From: Sphingomonas sp. NFR04
Lineage (GTDB): Bacteria; Pseudomonadota; Alphaproteobacteria; Sphingomonadales; Sphingomonadaceae
Length of the DNA stretch: 64,000 nt
Assembly (NCBI RefSeq): GCF_900114095.1
Contig: NZ_FORV01000002.1
Coordinates: 620,001-684,000, forward strand
Direction of reading: 5' to 3'
Below are positions 52,460 through 61,585 of this stretch, in pieces (within the stretch, counting starts at the first letter, position 1; every line of letters starts with the position of its first letter). Under the pieces are notes generated by a model that saw nothing but the letters and a program-made list of their open reading frames with translations, did no database searches and was not told the origin of the DNA. A program made the position numbers and the translations under genes.

Positions 52460-54313
52460 TCATCCGGCCGCCTGCCGCTCGACCAGCCGCAGCGGCGGAC
52501 GCGGCGCCAGCCCGAACATGCGCCGCGCGGTGCCGGCGACGAAGCGCGGAAATTCGCGGCGCTCGACCGGGGCATCCAGCCCCTCGGCCTGCAGCGCCCA
52601 GAGCCGCTGGAACGCGCCGCCCGCGCGCAGCAGCGATAGCGGCGCGCCGTCCTCGACGATCCGCCCATGCTCGACCACGATGACGCGGTCGAACCCGACC
52701 ACGGTGGACAGGCGGTGGGCCACCGCTAGCACGGTGCGGTGCGCCATCAGCGCGTCGAGCGCCTGCTGCACCTCGATCTCCGAACCCGTATCGAGCGCCG
52801 AGGTCGCCTCGTCGAGCAGCACGATCGGCGCCTTGCTGAGGAACGCGCGGGCGATGCCGATGCGCTGGCGCTGGCCGCCCGACAGGTTGGTGCCGCGCTC
52901 GCCGACGATCGTGTCATAGCCCTTGGGCAGCAGTGCGATGAAGCCCGCGCAATGCGCCGCCTCGGCTGCCGCGCGCACCTCGGCGTCAGTCGCGTCGGGA
53001 CGGGCGAAGCGGATATTCTCGAGGATCGAGCGGTGGAACAGCAGCACCTCCTGCGGCACCACGGCGACGGCCTGGTGCAGGCTGTCCTGCGTCACCCGGT
53101 CGATCGGCTGACCGTCGATCAGCACCCGGCCCGCCTGCGGATCGTGCAGGCGCTGGACGAGCTGGAGGATGGTCGACTTGCCGGCGCCCGAGGGGCCGAC
53201 GATGCCGATCTTCTGGCCGGGCGCGACCTCCAGCGAGAGGTCGTGCAGCACCGGGCGGCCCGGATGGTGGCCGAAGGTGAGGCCCTCGATGCGAACCTCG
53301 CCCTCGGTCGCCTGCAGCGGCACCGCGTCGGGCGCGTCTTCCAGCGCATGCGGGGCACCGACGATCTCCAGCGTCTCGCGCAGATAGCTGAACTGCTGGC
53401 TGGTATCGATCAGCGCCATGGCAAGGTCGCGCGAGCCGTTGAGCATGCGGAAGGTCATCGCGCTGACGACAACGACGTCGCCCGCGGTGATGCCGCCCGC
53501 GATCCAGCGCTCGACCGCCCAGACCAGTGCCGCGCCGACCAGGATCACCAGTGCCACGTCGTGCAGCACGCGGATGCGCTCGACGAACATCCAGCCGCGC
53601 TTCTGCGCCGCCGCCTCGGTCTGGAAGAAGCCGGCGAGGCGTTCGGACTCGCGTCGGCGCGCGCCGAACGACTTGATCGCGGCGATGTTGCTGACCAGGT
53701 CGACCAGCTCGCCGCCGCTCTCGCTGGCGGCGCGGGCAAAGGCCTTGTGGTATTTGTCGCCGCGCATGCCGAGGAAGACCAGGCCGGTGCTTGCCGCGAC
53801 GAAGATGCCGGTGATCGCCACCGCCATGCGCCAGTCGATCGCGAGGAAGATCAGCAGCGCGCCGCCGAACGCGATCAGCGGGGGCGTGATCTCCATCAGG
53901 ATACGGTGGGTGAGCGCCTGGAACGAGCCGGTCAGCGCGCCGACGCGGTGCCCCAGCGAGCCGCCGCGCTGGTTCTGGAAAAAGCCGATATGATGGCCGG
54001 TCAGATAATGAAACATGTCGAGCCGGATGCGCACGCTGCTCGCCACGGTGATGTTGCACAACAACATCGCCCCGCCGCGGACGAGCCCGTTCTCCAGCGC
54101 CACCAAGCCGACAAACGCCGCGAGCGCGACGTACACCGCCGTGTGCGAGGGCGCCGCGACCGTCATCGAATCGATCAGCAGCTTCATCGCGTACTGCACG
54201 CCCACCGCGCTGGACGCGCCGCCCACCACGAGCAGCGCGAGCAGCGCGAAGGCCAGCGGCCGTCGCGTGACATAGTGGAGCAGGAACCGAGCCGGGCTCT
54301 TCAGAAACGGCAT
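52460..54313 (-). CDS. ABC exporter, fused permease and ATPase
   Basis: A 617-residue half-transporter. Six predicted helices occupy about residues 10-310 (FALLALLVVGG, TAVYVALAAFVGLVAL, PLIAFGGALLIFLAI, AVAITGIFVAAST and so on). The ATPase has Walker A VGPSGAGKST, Q-loop VVPQEVLLF, signature LSGGQRQRIGI, Walker B PIVLLDEATSALD and H-loop VAHRLST. It should work as a dimer exporting a lipid, peptide or drug-like compound. I chose Met at 54313, after AAGGGG; the first 21 codons of a longer frame (54376) are unconserved. The C-terminal tail (about 40 residues after the ATPase) is rich in Arg and Pro. Confidence 0.93.
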   Translation of the reverse strand: MPFLKSPARFLLHYVTRRPLAFALLALLVVGGASSAVGVQYAMKLLIDSMTVAAPSHTAVYVALAAFVGLVALENGLVRGGAMLLCNITVASSVRIRLDMFHYLTGHHIGFFQNQRGGSLGHRVGALTGSFQALTHRILMEITPPLIAFGGALLIFLAIDWRMAVAITGIFVAASTGLVFLGMRGDKYHKAFARAASESGGELVDLVSNIAAIKSFGARRRESERLAGFFQTEAAAQKRGWMFVERIRVLHDVALVILVGAALVWAVERWIAGGITAGDVVVVSAMTFRMLNGSRDLAMALIDTSQQFSYLRETLEIVGAPHALEDAPDAVPLQATEGEVRIEGLTFGHHPGRPVLHDLSLEVAPGQKIGIVGPSGAGKSTILQLVQRLHDPQAGRVLIDGQPIDRVTQDSLHQAVAVVPQEVLLFHRSILENIRFARPDATDAEVRAAAEAAHCAGFIALLPKGYDTIVGERGTNLSGGQRQRIGIARAFLSKAPIVLLDEATSALDTGSEIEVQQALDALMAHRTVLAVAHRLSTVVGFDRVIVVEHGRIVEDGAPLSLLRAGGAFQRLWALQAEGLDAPVERREFPRFVAGTARRMFGLAPRPPLRLVERQAAG

Positions 54314-54473
54314 GTCGTTCCCCTTCGGGGTTTCCGGGCGCTGCATTGCAACAATCATGCGACCGAAAAGACCCATCGGGCCATGAACCCTGGGTGAACT
54401 TTGCGACAGATGCGGTCGAACGGTGAAATTGGGGCGACGAAATGCGGCAGAATCTGGGCAGGCGCCGCCGAAA

Positions 54474-56426
54474 TCAGCGCTCCTGAATCACCGCCACCGC
54501 CCCGCCGGTAGAGGCAAGGTTGAGCGTCAGCGGCGTATCCCGCGAAAGGCGTTTCGCCTCCACCTGCACCGCATCCGGCGCCGCCCCGTCGCTCCAGATC
54601 CGCGCTTCGGCCCCGCGCGCTCCCAGAAAATCGAGCGGCACGGAGATCGTCCGCGCCTTCTCGTCGTTCATCGCGCCGAGATACCAGGTCTTCCCCTTGC
54701 GGCGGGCCAGCACGATGTACGCGCCCGTCTCCCCGGCGAGGAAGCGCGTCTCGTCCCAGCTGGTCGGCACCTGACGGATGAAGTCGAAGCCTGCAGGGCT
54801 CGCCGCATAGGTATCGGGGCTGTCGGCCACCGCCTGCAGGGGCGAGAGATAGACGACGTACATCGCCAGCCCATGCGCCCGCGTCGACTGCACCATCGGC
54901 AGGTCGCCGCGCATCCGAAAATCGGCCGGTGCGACGTTGCGGAAGCCGCCGGGGGTATAGTCCATCGGCCCCAGCAGCCCGCGGGTATAAGCGAGCATCA
55001 CGTCGTTGCCCGCGGTCGCGCGGCTGCTCCACTTGTTGTACTCGGCACCCATCACGCCTTCCTGGGTGACGAAATTGGGCCAGGTGCGGGTGAGGCCGCG
55101 CGGCGCGAAGGCACCGTGCAGGTCGACCATCAGATGGTGCCGCGCCGCCGCCCCCAGCAGCTTCTGGTACCAGTTGACCATCCACTGGTCGTCGCGTTCC
55201 ATGAAGTCGATCTTGATGCCGGCGACGCCCAGCTTCTCGTAGAGCGAAAGCGCGTCTTCCATCTGCTCGTCGAGCGCCTGCCAATGCGCCCAGAGCCACA
55301 GCCGCACCTTCTTGGCGCGGGCATAGTCTGCAACTTCCTGCAGATTGATCGCATCCGACCATTTGGTGATGTCGACGCCCGGCCGCCGCACCCCGCCGCC
55401 GCCGGCGCCGGCATACCAGCCCTCGTCGATCATCGTGTACGGCATGCCGTTGGCCGCGGCGAAGTCGATGAACGCCTTGGCCACCGCCGTGGTCGTGCGC
55501 TGGCCGGGGAGCTTGGCGATGGAGGGACCGCTCCACCAGTCCCAACTGGTGAGGCCCGGCTGGATCCAGCTGCTGTCCTCGATCCGGCTCGGGGTGGAGA
55601 GGCTGGTGAGCAGCGTCGATTCCTGCAGCGCGCCGAGCTTGTCGGCGAGCATCACCACCCGCCACGGCGTGACGATCGGGCTACCGATGCGGGTGTGCAC
55701 CGCGATGCGCGGGTCGTCGAGCGAGGGCGACAGCTTCACCTGCAGCCCCGGTCCGCCATTGCCGCGGCCGGTGAGGTACATCGCGGCGAAGTCGATCAGG
55801 TCGGCCTCGGCGATCGCGAAGGCACCCTTCCCCGTCTCGCAGCCGAAGGGCACGTCGAAGAGGTTGTGGTCGCGCAGCCTGGTGGTGTCGACGGGATCGA
55901 ACTCGCCTTCATGGCTCGACCCGAACCGGCCGACATTGAAGCCCCAGCATTTCCAGGGCTGCGGAAAGTAGAATCCGGTACGCTCGTAGCGCACCACTGC
56001 CGCCGCAGTCGCGGGCTGGACCGGCACCAGCATGCGGAAGGCGATGCCGTCGTCATAGGCGCGCAGGATGATGTCCATCCGCCTTTTGGCCCCGCCGCGC
56101 TCCTGCAGGTGGACGATGCGCTGGTTATACTGGTCGCGCCCCTCGGCCGCCTTGCCGAGGACGATCTTGTAGCGGCTGTCGGCACTGCTCGCCTCGCTGC
56201 CGGTGACGGCCATGCCCCAGCCGAGCATGTCGCGATCCAAATCGAGCGCGATCGGCGCGGGAGCGAGGATCAGCTCACCGCGCCGCTGCACCGTGTAGTT
56301 GGGCACGCCCTGCCGATCGAGCGCGACCACCATTCGGTTGGCGCCGTCTGGGGATGCCACCTCCAGCGTCTGCCCGGCGGCCGGAGCCGCGATCAGCAGC
56401 GCCGCCGTGCCGAGCAGGTGCTTCAC
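54474..56426 (-). CDS. glycoside hydrolase family 97 (alpha-glucosidase / alpha-galactosidase)
   Basis: A 650-residue exported GH97 enzyme. After the signal (LLIAAPAAGQ) comes the N-terminal beta-sandwich (LEVASPDGANRMVVALD to about 280), then the barrel with SWDWWSGPS, YTMIDEGWYAG, LWLWAHW and VAGIKIDFMERDDQ. Asp407 in IKIDFM occupies the position of the nucleophile in retaining GH97 enzymes; Glu456 in QEGVMGAEYNKW would supply acid/base. This suggests retaining alpha-galactosidase-like rather than inverting SusB-type activity; the substrate is inferred. Its start overlaps the SGNH gene stop by ATGA. It is the last gene of the transporter-esterase-glycosidase operon. Confidence 0.92.
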   Translation of the reverse strand: MKHLLGTAALLIAAPAAGQTLEVASPDGANRMVVALDRQGVPNYTVQRRGELILAPAPIALDLDRDMLGWGMAVTGSEASSADSRYKIVLGKAAEGRDQYNQRIVHLQERGGAKRRMDIILRAYDDGIAFRMLVPVQPATAAAVVRYERTGFYFPQPWKCWGFNVGRFGSSHEGEFDPVDTTRLRDHNLFDVPFGCETGKGAFAIAEADLIDFAAMYLTGRGNGGPGLQVKLSPSLDDPRIAVHTRIGSPIVTPWRVVMLADKLGALQESTLLTSLSTPSRIEDSSWIQPGLTSWDWWSGPSIAKLPGQRTTTAVAKAFIDFAAANGMPYTMIDEGWYAGAGGGGVRRPGVDITKWSDAINLQEVADYARAKKVRLWLWAHWQALDEQMEDALSLYEKLGVAGIKIDFMERDDQWMVNWYQKLLGAAARHHLMVDLHGAFAPRGLTRTWPNFVTQEGVMGAEYNKWSSRATAGNDVMLAYTRGLLGPMDYTPGGFRNVAPADFRMRGDLPMVQSTRAHGLAMYVVYLSPLQAVADSPDTYAASPAGFDFIRQVPTSWDETRFLAGETGAYIVLARRKGKTWYLGAMNDEKARTISVPLDFLGARGAEARIWSDGAAPDAVQVEAKRLSRDTPLTLNLASTGGAVAVIQER

Positions 56427-57142
56427 GCGTGGCGGGCTTTCAGGATCGGCTCGATCACCGTCGCCATCGCGTCATAGCCGGCCTCGGTGGGATGGACGCC
56501 GTCCGAGGCGAGGCCCGGCTTCATCGCGCCCTTCGCGTCGCCCAGCACGGGGGTATAGTCGACCCAGGTCAGCCGCTCGGCCTTGGCATAGTCCCGCAGC
56601 CAGGCGTTCATCTCGCGGATCGGGCCGAGCACGTCGAGCCCTTCGCGCCACGGGAAATGGTCTGAGGGCGGCACCGAGGCGAGGATCACGCCGATGCCGT
56701 TCGCCTTGGCGATCTGGGTCATCATGCGGAAATTGTCATAGCTCTGCGCGCGCGTCATCGGCCCGGTATTGCCGGCGATGTCGTTGGTGCCCGCCATGAT
56801 GTGGACGAAGCGCGGCTTGAGGTGGACGACGTCCGCCATCATCCGCAGCACCATCTGCGGCGTGGTCTGGCCGCTGATGCCGCGGCAGACGCGGCCCGTA
56901 GTGAAGAAGCCCGGGCGCTTGCCCTTCCAGCCCTCGGTGATCGAATCGCCCATGAAGACCATGTTCACTTTCTCGCCGCTCGCGAGGATGCGGGCATTGT
57001 CGGCGGCGTAGCGGCTGAGTTCGGGAAAGTCCTCGTGCAGCAGGCGCTCCTTGCGCTGCTGATAGGTCTCCTGCGTCTGCGCGCGGGCGACGAAGGGCAG
57101 CGCAAGTGCGCCGGCGAGCAGCGAACGGCGGCGGAGGGACAT
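56423..57142 (-). CDS. SGNH/GDSL hydrolase with Tat-like signal
   Basis: A 239-residue exported esterase. The signal has twin arginines (SLRRRSLLAGALALPFVA, to ARAQ). SGNH blocks: FMGDSITEGW (Ser), GISGQTTPQM (Gly), HIMAGTNDIAGN (Asn) and DGVHPTEAGY (Asp-His). Such enzymes remove acetyl or other acyl groups from sugars. The ATG at 57142 follows AGGAGAATC; longer frames lack a signal. The gene overlaps the GH97 gene downstream by 4 bp and follows the sugar transporter by 90 bp, so it probably deacylates the oligosaccharide that GH97 then cleaves. Confidence 0.92.
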   Translation of the reverse strand: MSLRRRSLLAGALALPFVARAQTQETYQQRKERLLHEDFPELSRYAADNARILASGEKVNMVFMGDSITEGWKGKRPGFFTTGRVCRGISGQTTPQMVLRMMADVVHLKPRFVHIMAGTNDIAGNTGPMTRAQSYDNFRMMTQIAKANGIGVILASVPPSDHFPWREGLDVLGPIREMNAWLRDYAKAERLTWVDYTPVLGDAKGAMKPGLASDGVHPTEAGYDAMATVIEPILKARHA

Positions 57143-57232
57143 CCCGATTCTCCTGGAGTAAGTCTTTGTCGTTGAGGGCCGAGCGTGGCGCAACGTTCTC
57201 GGAGCGTCAAACCCCCGCCCGGCCCCTTTCGA

Positions 57233-58561
57233 TCAGTGCAGCGAAGCGCCGCCGCCCGCGCGCACCGGTTTGGCGCGGCCCGCGGCGATCGCGAAGCCGC
57301 ACAGCACCACGTAGCAGAGCGCCGGCACGACCAGCGCGAAGGCATAGCCGTGCAGATCCGCCACCTTGCCAACGAGCAGCGGCAGCAGCGCGCCGCCGAC
57401 GATCGCGGTGCACAGCAGGCCCGAGGTGGCCTCCTCGCTGGCGCCCGAACGCTCGAGCGTCAGCGTGAAGATCACCGGGAACATGATCGAGTTGAACAGG
57501 CCGATCGACAGCGCGACGAAGCCCGCGGTGACGCCGCCGACGGTGACGACATAGAGGCACATCGCCGCCGCGATCACGGTGAACAGCGCGAGCAGCTTGT
57601 CGGCGCGGACGCGGGTGAGCAGCAGCGAGCCGAGCGCACGGCCGACCATCGCGCCGCCCCAGTAGAAGGCGACGGCCTTGCCGGCCTCCTGGAGCGACAC
57701 GCCGTGGACGCCGTCGCTGCCCATCAGCGTGCCGAGGATCGGTACCCCGAACGGCGCGTCGGACTGGCCCCAGATGCTGTTGTCGTTGAGGAACAGCGCC
57801 ATCTGGGTGCCGATCGACACTTCGGCACCGACATAGAGGAAGATGCCGAGCGCACCGAACAACGCCCAGCGCGAGGAAAAGGCGTCGAACAGCCCCGAGG
57901 TCGTGTTCTGCGCCGGTGCAGCGTCCCGCACGACGCGGCGGCTGAGGAAGAAGAACACGGCGAGCGCGAGGATCAGCCCGCAGATCCACAGATAGGCGGT
58001 ATCGATGCCCGCCAGCGCCTCGGCACGGACCGCCGGATCGACGACCGCGCCCGACTTCACCTCGACGCCCTTGAGGAACAGATGCGCGCCGAGCAGCGGG
58101 CCGAGGAAGGTGCCAAAGGAATTGAAGGTCTGGCTCAGCACCAGCCGGAAATGGCTGCGCTGCGGATCGCCGAGCGCCGCCGCCAGCGGATTGGCGGCGA
58201 CCTGCAGTACCGTGATGCCGCTCGCCAGCACGAACAGGCCGAGCAGCACCAGCCAGTAATTGGCGAGGTTGGCCGCCGTCAGCATGATCAGGCAGGCGAC
58301 CGCCATGGTGCAGAGCGCGAGCAGGATCGACGGCACCGCCTTGAGGCGCGAGACCAGCGCGGCCGCCGGCAGCGACACCACGAAATAGGCGAAGAAGAAG
58401 GCGAACGCGCTCGCCTGCGCCTGCAAATTGGTGAGCGTGAAGATGCCCTTCACCGCCGCGACGAGCGGGTCGACCAGCGAGGTGATGAACCCCCAGGCGA
58501 AGAACAGCGTTGTTACCGCGGCGAATGCCAGCGTGGTGTGCGTCGAACGTGCGGTGGCCAA
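57233..58561 (-). CDS. MFS sugar transporter of the FucP/GluP type
   Basis: A 442-residue permease with 12 hydrophobic helices. TLFFAWGFITSLVDPLV at the first helix, the AANPLAAALGDP block with SQTFNSFGTFLGPLLG, and GTLMGS-to-VGRALGSLLLTRV place it in the FucP family (proton-coupled fucose, glucose or galactose uptake). I chose the TTG at 58561 because AGGAGAGGG precedes it and it starts exactly before the first helix; a longer frame exists to 59215 but overlaps the divergent transpeptidase region. First gene of the GH97 operon. A LacI-like palindrome lies 43 bp upstream. Confidence 0.92.
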   Translation of the reverse strand: MATARSTHTTLAFAAVTTLFFAWGFITSLVDPLVAAVKGIFTLTNLQAQASAFAFFFAYFVVSLPAAALVSRLKAVPSILLALCTMAVACLIMLTAANLANYWLVLLGLFVLASGITVLQVAANPLAAALGDPQRSHFRLVLSQTFNSFGTFLGPLLGAHLFLKGVEVKSGAVVDPAVRAEALAGIDTAYLWICGLILALAVFFFLSRRVVRDAAPAQNTTSGLFDAFSSRWALFGALGIFLYVGAEVSIGTQMALFLNDNSIWGQSDAPFGVPILGTLMGSDGVHGVSLQEAGKAVAFYWGGAMVGRALGSLLLTRVRADKLLALFTVIAAAMCLYVVTVGGVTAGFVALSIGLFNSIMFPVIFTLTLERSGASEEATSGLLCTAIVGGALLPLLVGKVADLHGYAFALVVPALCYVVLCGFAIAAGRAKPVRAGGGASLH

Positions 58562-58604
58562 GCGATCCCTCTCCTGCCCTGGTGGCGTGTGGGCGCGACG
58601 CTTC

Positions 58605-58620
58605 CCGACAACGTTGGCAA
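58605..58620. promoter_or_regulatory. possible LacI-type operator upstream of the sugar operon
   Basis: CCGACAACGTTGGCAA contains the perfect 8-bp palindrome CAACGTTG with flanks that are partly symmetric, similar to LacI-family operators with a central CG. It lies between the divergent transporter and transpeptidase starts. No LacI gene is in the window. Confidence 0.4.
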
Positions 58621-58724
58621 AAGTCAAGCTGAGCGGGGGATGGGTTTTCCTTCTCGCATGTTCCTGCGGGCATCGCCTATAGGCCGATGCGTTGATCAAC
58701 GACGCGGCGAGTGGAGTATTGCGC

Positions 58725-60416
58725 GTGGACGAAGTGAAGAAGCCGGTGGGGACGAAGTTGGTGCTGACGAAGGGGGTGGCAATAGTGGCGCTGGCGAGCG
58801 CGATCGCCTCCCCTGCGATGGCCCAGTTCCGGCTGATTCCGAAGCCCAAGCCCAGCCCGACTCCCGTCACGCAGCCGACGGCAACCCCCGCAAGCCAGGT
58901 GCAGACCCAGGCGCCCGCGCGAACGCAGACGCCGCGACCGGCAGCAACCGCCGCCCCGCGCACCCCGCAGTCGCAGACCCCGCGCGCACCGCAGGGCCAG
59001 ACCCCGGCGGTGCAGACGCCCCGCCCGACGCTCGCGCCGCCCCAGGTGCAGCCGACGCCGCTCGCCCCCGCGCCGCTGGTCGCGGCCACCCCGCTGCCGA
59101 CGCTGAGCGGCAAGCAGATCGCGGAACTCCGCCAATTGCTCACCGATGCCGGCCTGTCGCAGGGCCTGCGCCGCATGACCAGCACGGTTACCCTGCCCAA
59201 TGACAGCGACGGCATGGCGCGCGCCGCGCTCGATTATGCCCGCGCCGTCCATTCCGGCCGACTCGATTCCAGCGACTTCATCAACGACTGGGGCCTGCGC
59301 CCCGCCCCGTTCGACCCCGCCCCCGGCTTCGCCGATGCGGTGAAGCGCGACCGCCTCGCCGCCTGGATCCGCTCGCTGCCCCCGCCCTATGCGGGCTATG
59401 ACGGGCTGGAGAAGGGCCTGGTCGCCTATCGCGGGATCCTCACCTCGGGCGGCTGGCCCAAGCTCGCGCCGGGGCCGGATCTCGCCAAGGGCGCCAGCGG
59501 CGCGCGGGTGAAGGCGCTGCGCAAGCGGCTCGCGGTCGAGGACAAGCAGGTCTCGGCCAGCGGCGACGTGTTCGACCAGGATCTGCAGGAGGCCGTGCTC
59601 CGCGCCCAGCGCCGCTACGGCCTGCGCCCGACCGGCGTCGTCTCCACCGGCACGCTCGCCGCGCTCAACGTGCCGGTCGAGGCACGCGTCCGCCAGATCA
59701 TGGCGAACATGGAGCGCTGGCGCTGGCTGCCGCAGACGCTCCCGGCCAAGCGCATCCAGGTGAACATCGCCGCGGCGGTGATGACCGTGTTCGAGGGCGA
59801 CAGCCCAATCGCCTCGATGAAGGCGGTCACCGGCCGCCCGGGCAACGAAACGCCGATGCTCCAGTCGCGCATCCACTCGATCGTGCTAAACCCGCCGTGG
59901 AACGTGCCGAGCGGCATCGCGGCGAAGGAGCTGTGGCCGAAGGGCGAGGCCTATCTGAAGGCGCATGGCTATCGCGTGATCGGCACCGGGCCGGATCGCC
60001 GCCTGCAGCAGGAATCGGGTCCGCGCAGTGCGCTCGGCCGCTACAAGTTCGACTTCGACAATCCCTATGCCGTGTATCTGCACGACACCCCGGTCCAGTC
60101 GGGCTTCAACAGCTATAGCCGGCTGGACAGCCATGGCTGCGTCCGGCTGGAGAAGCCCGGTCCGCTCGCCGAGCTGCTGCTCAAGAACGATCCGGAATGG
60201 CAGCCCGAGGCGATCGCCGCGCAGCTGGAAGGCACCAAGACCGTCCGCGTCCGCCTTGCCGATGCCGACCAGGTCGCGGTCTATCTGCTCTACTGGACCG
60301 CGTTTGCGAGCGGCGACGGCACGATGAACTTCCGCGACGATCCCTATAACTGGGACAAGCTGCTCGCCGAGAAGATCGAATCGCGTGCGGCCGTCAGCGT
60401 CGCCACCGCCTCCTGA
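58725..60416 (+). CDS. murein L,D-transpeptidase of the YcbB type
   Basis: A 563-residue exported enzyme. Signal (VAIVALASAIASPAMAQ), a Pro/Gln/Thr-rich linker of about 90 residues, a helical region, a peptidoglycan-binding domain (KGASGARVKALRKRL, QRRYGLRPTGVVSTGTLAAL) and the YkuD catalytic domain with the LDSHGCVRLEKPG motif; nucleophile Cys472. It makes 3-3 crosslinks in peptidoglycan and confers resistance to many beta-lactams when dominant. I chose the GTG at 58725 (GGAG eight bases upstream, directly before the signal); a TTG at 58692 is a longer alternative. The lipoprotein gene follows by 23 bp and is probably in the same transcript. Confidence 0.92.
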   Translation: MDEVKKPVGTKLVLTKGVAIVALASAIASPAMAQFRLIPKPKPSPTPVTQPTATPASQVQTQAPARTQTPRPAATAAPRTPQSQTPRAPQGQTPAVQTPRPTLAPPQVQPTPLAPAPLVAATPLPTLSGKQIAELRQLLTDAGLSQGLRRMTSTVTLPNDSDGMARAALDYARAVHSGRLDSSDFINDWGLRPAPFDPAPGFADAVKRDRLAAWIRSLPPPYAGYDGLEKGLVAYRGILTSGGWPKLAPGPDLAKGASGARVKALRKRLAVEDKQVSASGDVFDQDLQEAVLRAQRRYGLRPTGVVSTGTLAALNVPVEARVRQIMANMERWRWLPQTLPAKRIQVNIAAAVMTVFEGDSPIASMKAVTGRPGNETPMLQSRIHSIVLNPPWNVPSGIAAKELWPKGEAYLKAHGYRVIGTGPDRRLQQESGPRSALGRYKFDFDNPYAVYLHDTPVQSGFNSYSRLDSHGCVRLEKPGPLAELLLKNDPEWQPEAIAAQLEGTKTVRVRLADADQVAVYLLYWTAFASGDGTMNFRDDPYNWDKLLAEKIESRAAVSVATAS

Positions 60417-60439
60417 ACCTGAACGCCAAGGAAATACCC

Positions 60440-60766
60440 ATGAAGCTGCGCACTTTCGCGATCCTGGCCGGCGCCGGCCTCACCCTCGCCGCTTGCGGGA
60501 GCAAGGACGAGGCTCCGAGCGCGCCCGACGCCAACGTCACCGAGATCACCGTGCCGGAAACCCCGGCCGACGTGAACGTCTCGACCCAGGAGCCCGCGGC
60601 GGCCGAGCCGGTCAACGCCGCGCCGGTTCCCGAAGCGACGCCGACCGAGAAGCCCAAGCCGTTCAGCGACCGCGAGCAGACCGAGTCGGACGCAGCCGCC
60701 ACCGGCATGACGTCGCGCATCGATCGCAACGCCGACAGCGAGAACCAGGAAAAGAAGCAGCAGTAA
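60440..60766 (+). CDS. small lipoprotein
   Basis: A 108-residue protein with a lipoprotein signal: TFAILAGAGLTLAACGS, lipobox LAAC (Cys19). The mature part is acidic and rich in Pro, Ala and Glu, likely disordered, ending DSENQEKKQQ. No Asp at +2, so it should go to the outer membrane. I do not recognise a family beyond this. It lies 23 bp behind the L,D-transpeptidase and may be a helper or spacer at the wall. Ribosome binding site AAGGAAA. Confidence 0.85.
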   Translation: MKLRTFAILAGAGLTLAACGSKDEAPSAPDANVTEITVPETPADVNVSTQEPAAAEPVNAAPVPEATPTEKPKPFSDREQTESDAAATGMTSRIDRNADSENQEKKQQ

Positions 60767-60777
60767 GCGGGGAAGAC

Positions 60778-60805
60778 GGCGCGTCCCGCGCTTAGCGGGC
60801 GCGCC
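60778..60805. terminator. GC-rich hairpin between convergent genes
   Basis: GGCGCGTCCCGC (60778-60789) pairs with GCGGGCGCGCC (60795-60805) with one bulged base; the hairpin overlaps the stop of the next gene. No T-run. Confidence 0.4.
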
Positions 60806-61166
60806 CCTCGTTGAGCGCGGAACGGCCCTGGCTCACCCGGGCCAGCAGCAGCTCGAGATGCTCGAGCGAATAGCCCGAGGCATGGAAGGCGGCGATTTCC
60901 TGCTTCGGCAGCGCATAGCCCTTGTGCCAGGCGAGCACGGCGATGCGGCGCAGCGCCTCCAGCTTCGAGTCGGCCAGGCGCGGGCTCGCGCGATCGCCGC
61001 CGAAGAAGATCGCCAGGAAACGTGCCCAGCGGCTCGGCGCCTGGAGCGAGGACAGCCGATCGCGCTGGGCAATGGCGACCACCTGCCATTCCAGCGGCGT
61101 CAGCGCCGCAACTGCCTGCGTCGTGCCGGGCTGACGGTCGAAGCCGGAAAGATCGAGGTACGCCAT
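60792..61166 (-). CDS. hypothetical protein
   Basis: A 124-residue soluble protein with conserved-looking helices: ALTPLEWQVVAIAQRDRL, RWARFLAIFFGG, LEALRRIAVLAWHKGYALPKQEI and SGYSLEHLELLLARV. No signal peptide. I do not recognise the family; the wording resembles sphingomonad-specific helical proteins. The ATG at 61166 follows AGGGAG at about 9 bp; a GTG at 61175 is an alternative. Convergent with the lipoprotein gene. Confidence 0.7.
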   Translation of the reverse strand: MAYLDLSGFDRQPGTTQAVAALTPLEWQVVAIAQRDRLSSLQAPSRWARFLAIFFGGDRASPRLADSKLEALRRIAVLAWHKGYALPKQEIAAFHASGYSLEHLELLLARVSQGRSALNEGRAR

Positions 61167-61585
61167 TGCCTGCACTCCCTACACGCAGCGGATGCAGGCC
61201 TCCCCGTGGCGACGCCGTGAGGCATCGCCGGCCGTTCCGCAAAAATCGGTTCCACCTTGACCCCGCTGCGAAACTGCCGGGGACGCCCCCATCGTTCCGC
61301 CGCGAGAACTACCGGTATATCCCGGCTCCCTGAACCCACGCTGTCAAATGCAGGTGGGTCGTTTCGGTATGCGCATCCGTCTACGCCCGTGCGCCGTAAC
61401 GTCAAGCTAAAATCGTACTACACAGTACTACAATTAACACAATCACGCGGCTGTTGCCGTTTTGCCGCAGCGCAGCGGGTCCCCGGGCATGATGCGGAGA
61501 TGAACCTGCGCCTACGAACCGGTTCAGGCTGCGGACGCTTCGAATCGCCTAGTCCTTTGCCATCGAAACGAGAAAGGACACACGG
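61167..61585. other. 419-bp intergenic region with short direct repeats
   Basis: I see no gene I would trust. An AT-rich patch at about 61400-61445 contains two 8-bp direct repeats GTACTACA at 61415-61422 and 61425-61432, one helical turn apart, about 150 bp before the small secreted gene, and it is the likeliest promoter region. Confidence 0.4.
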
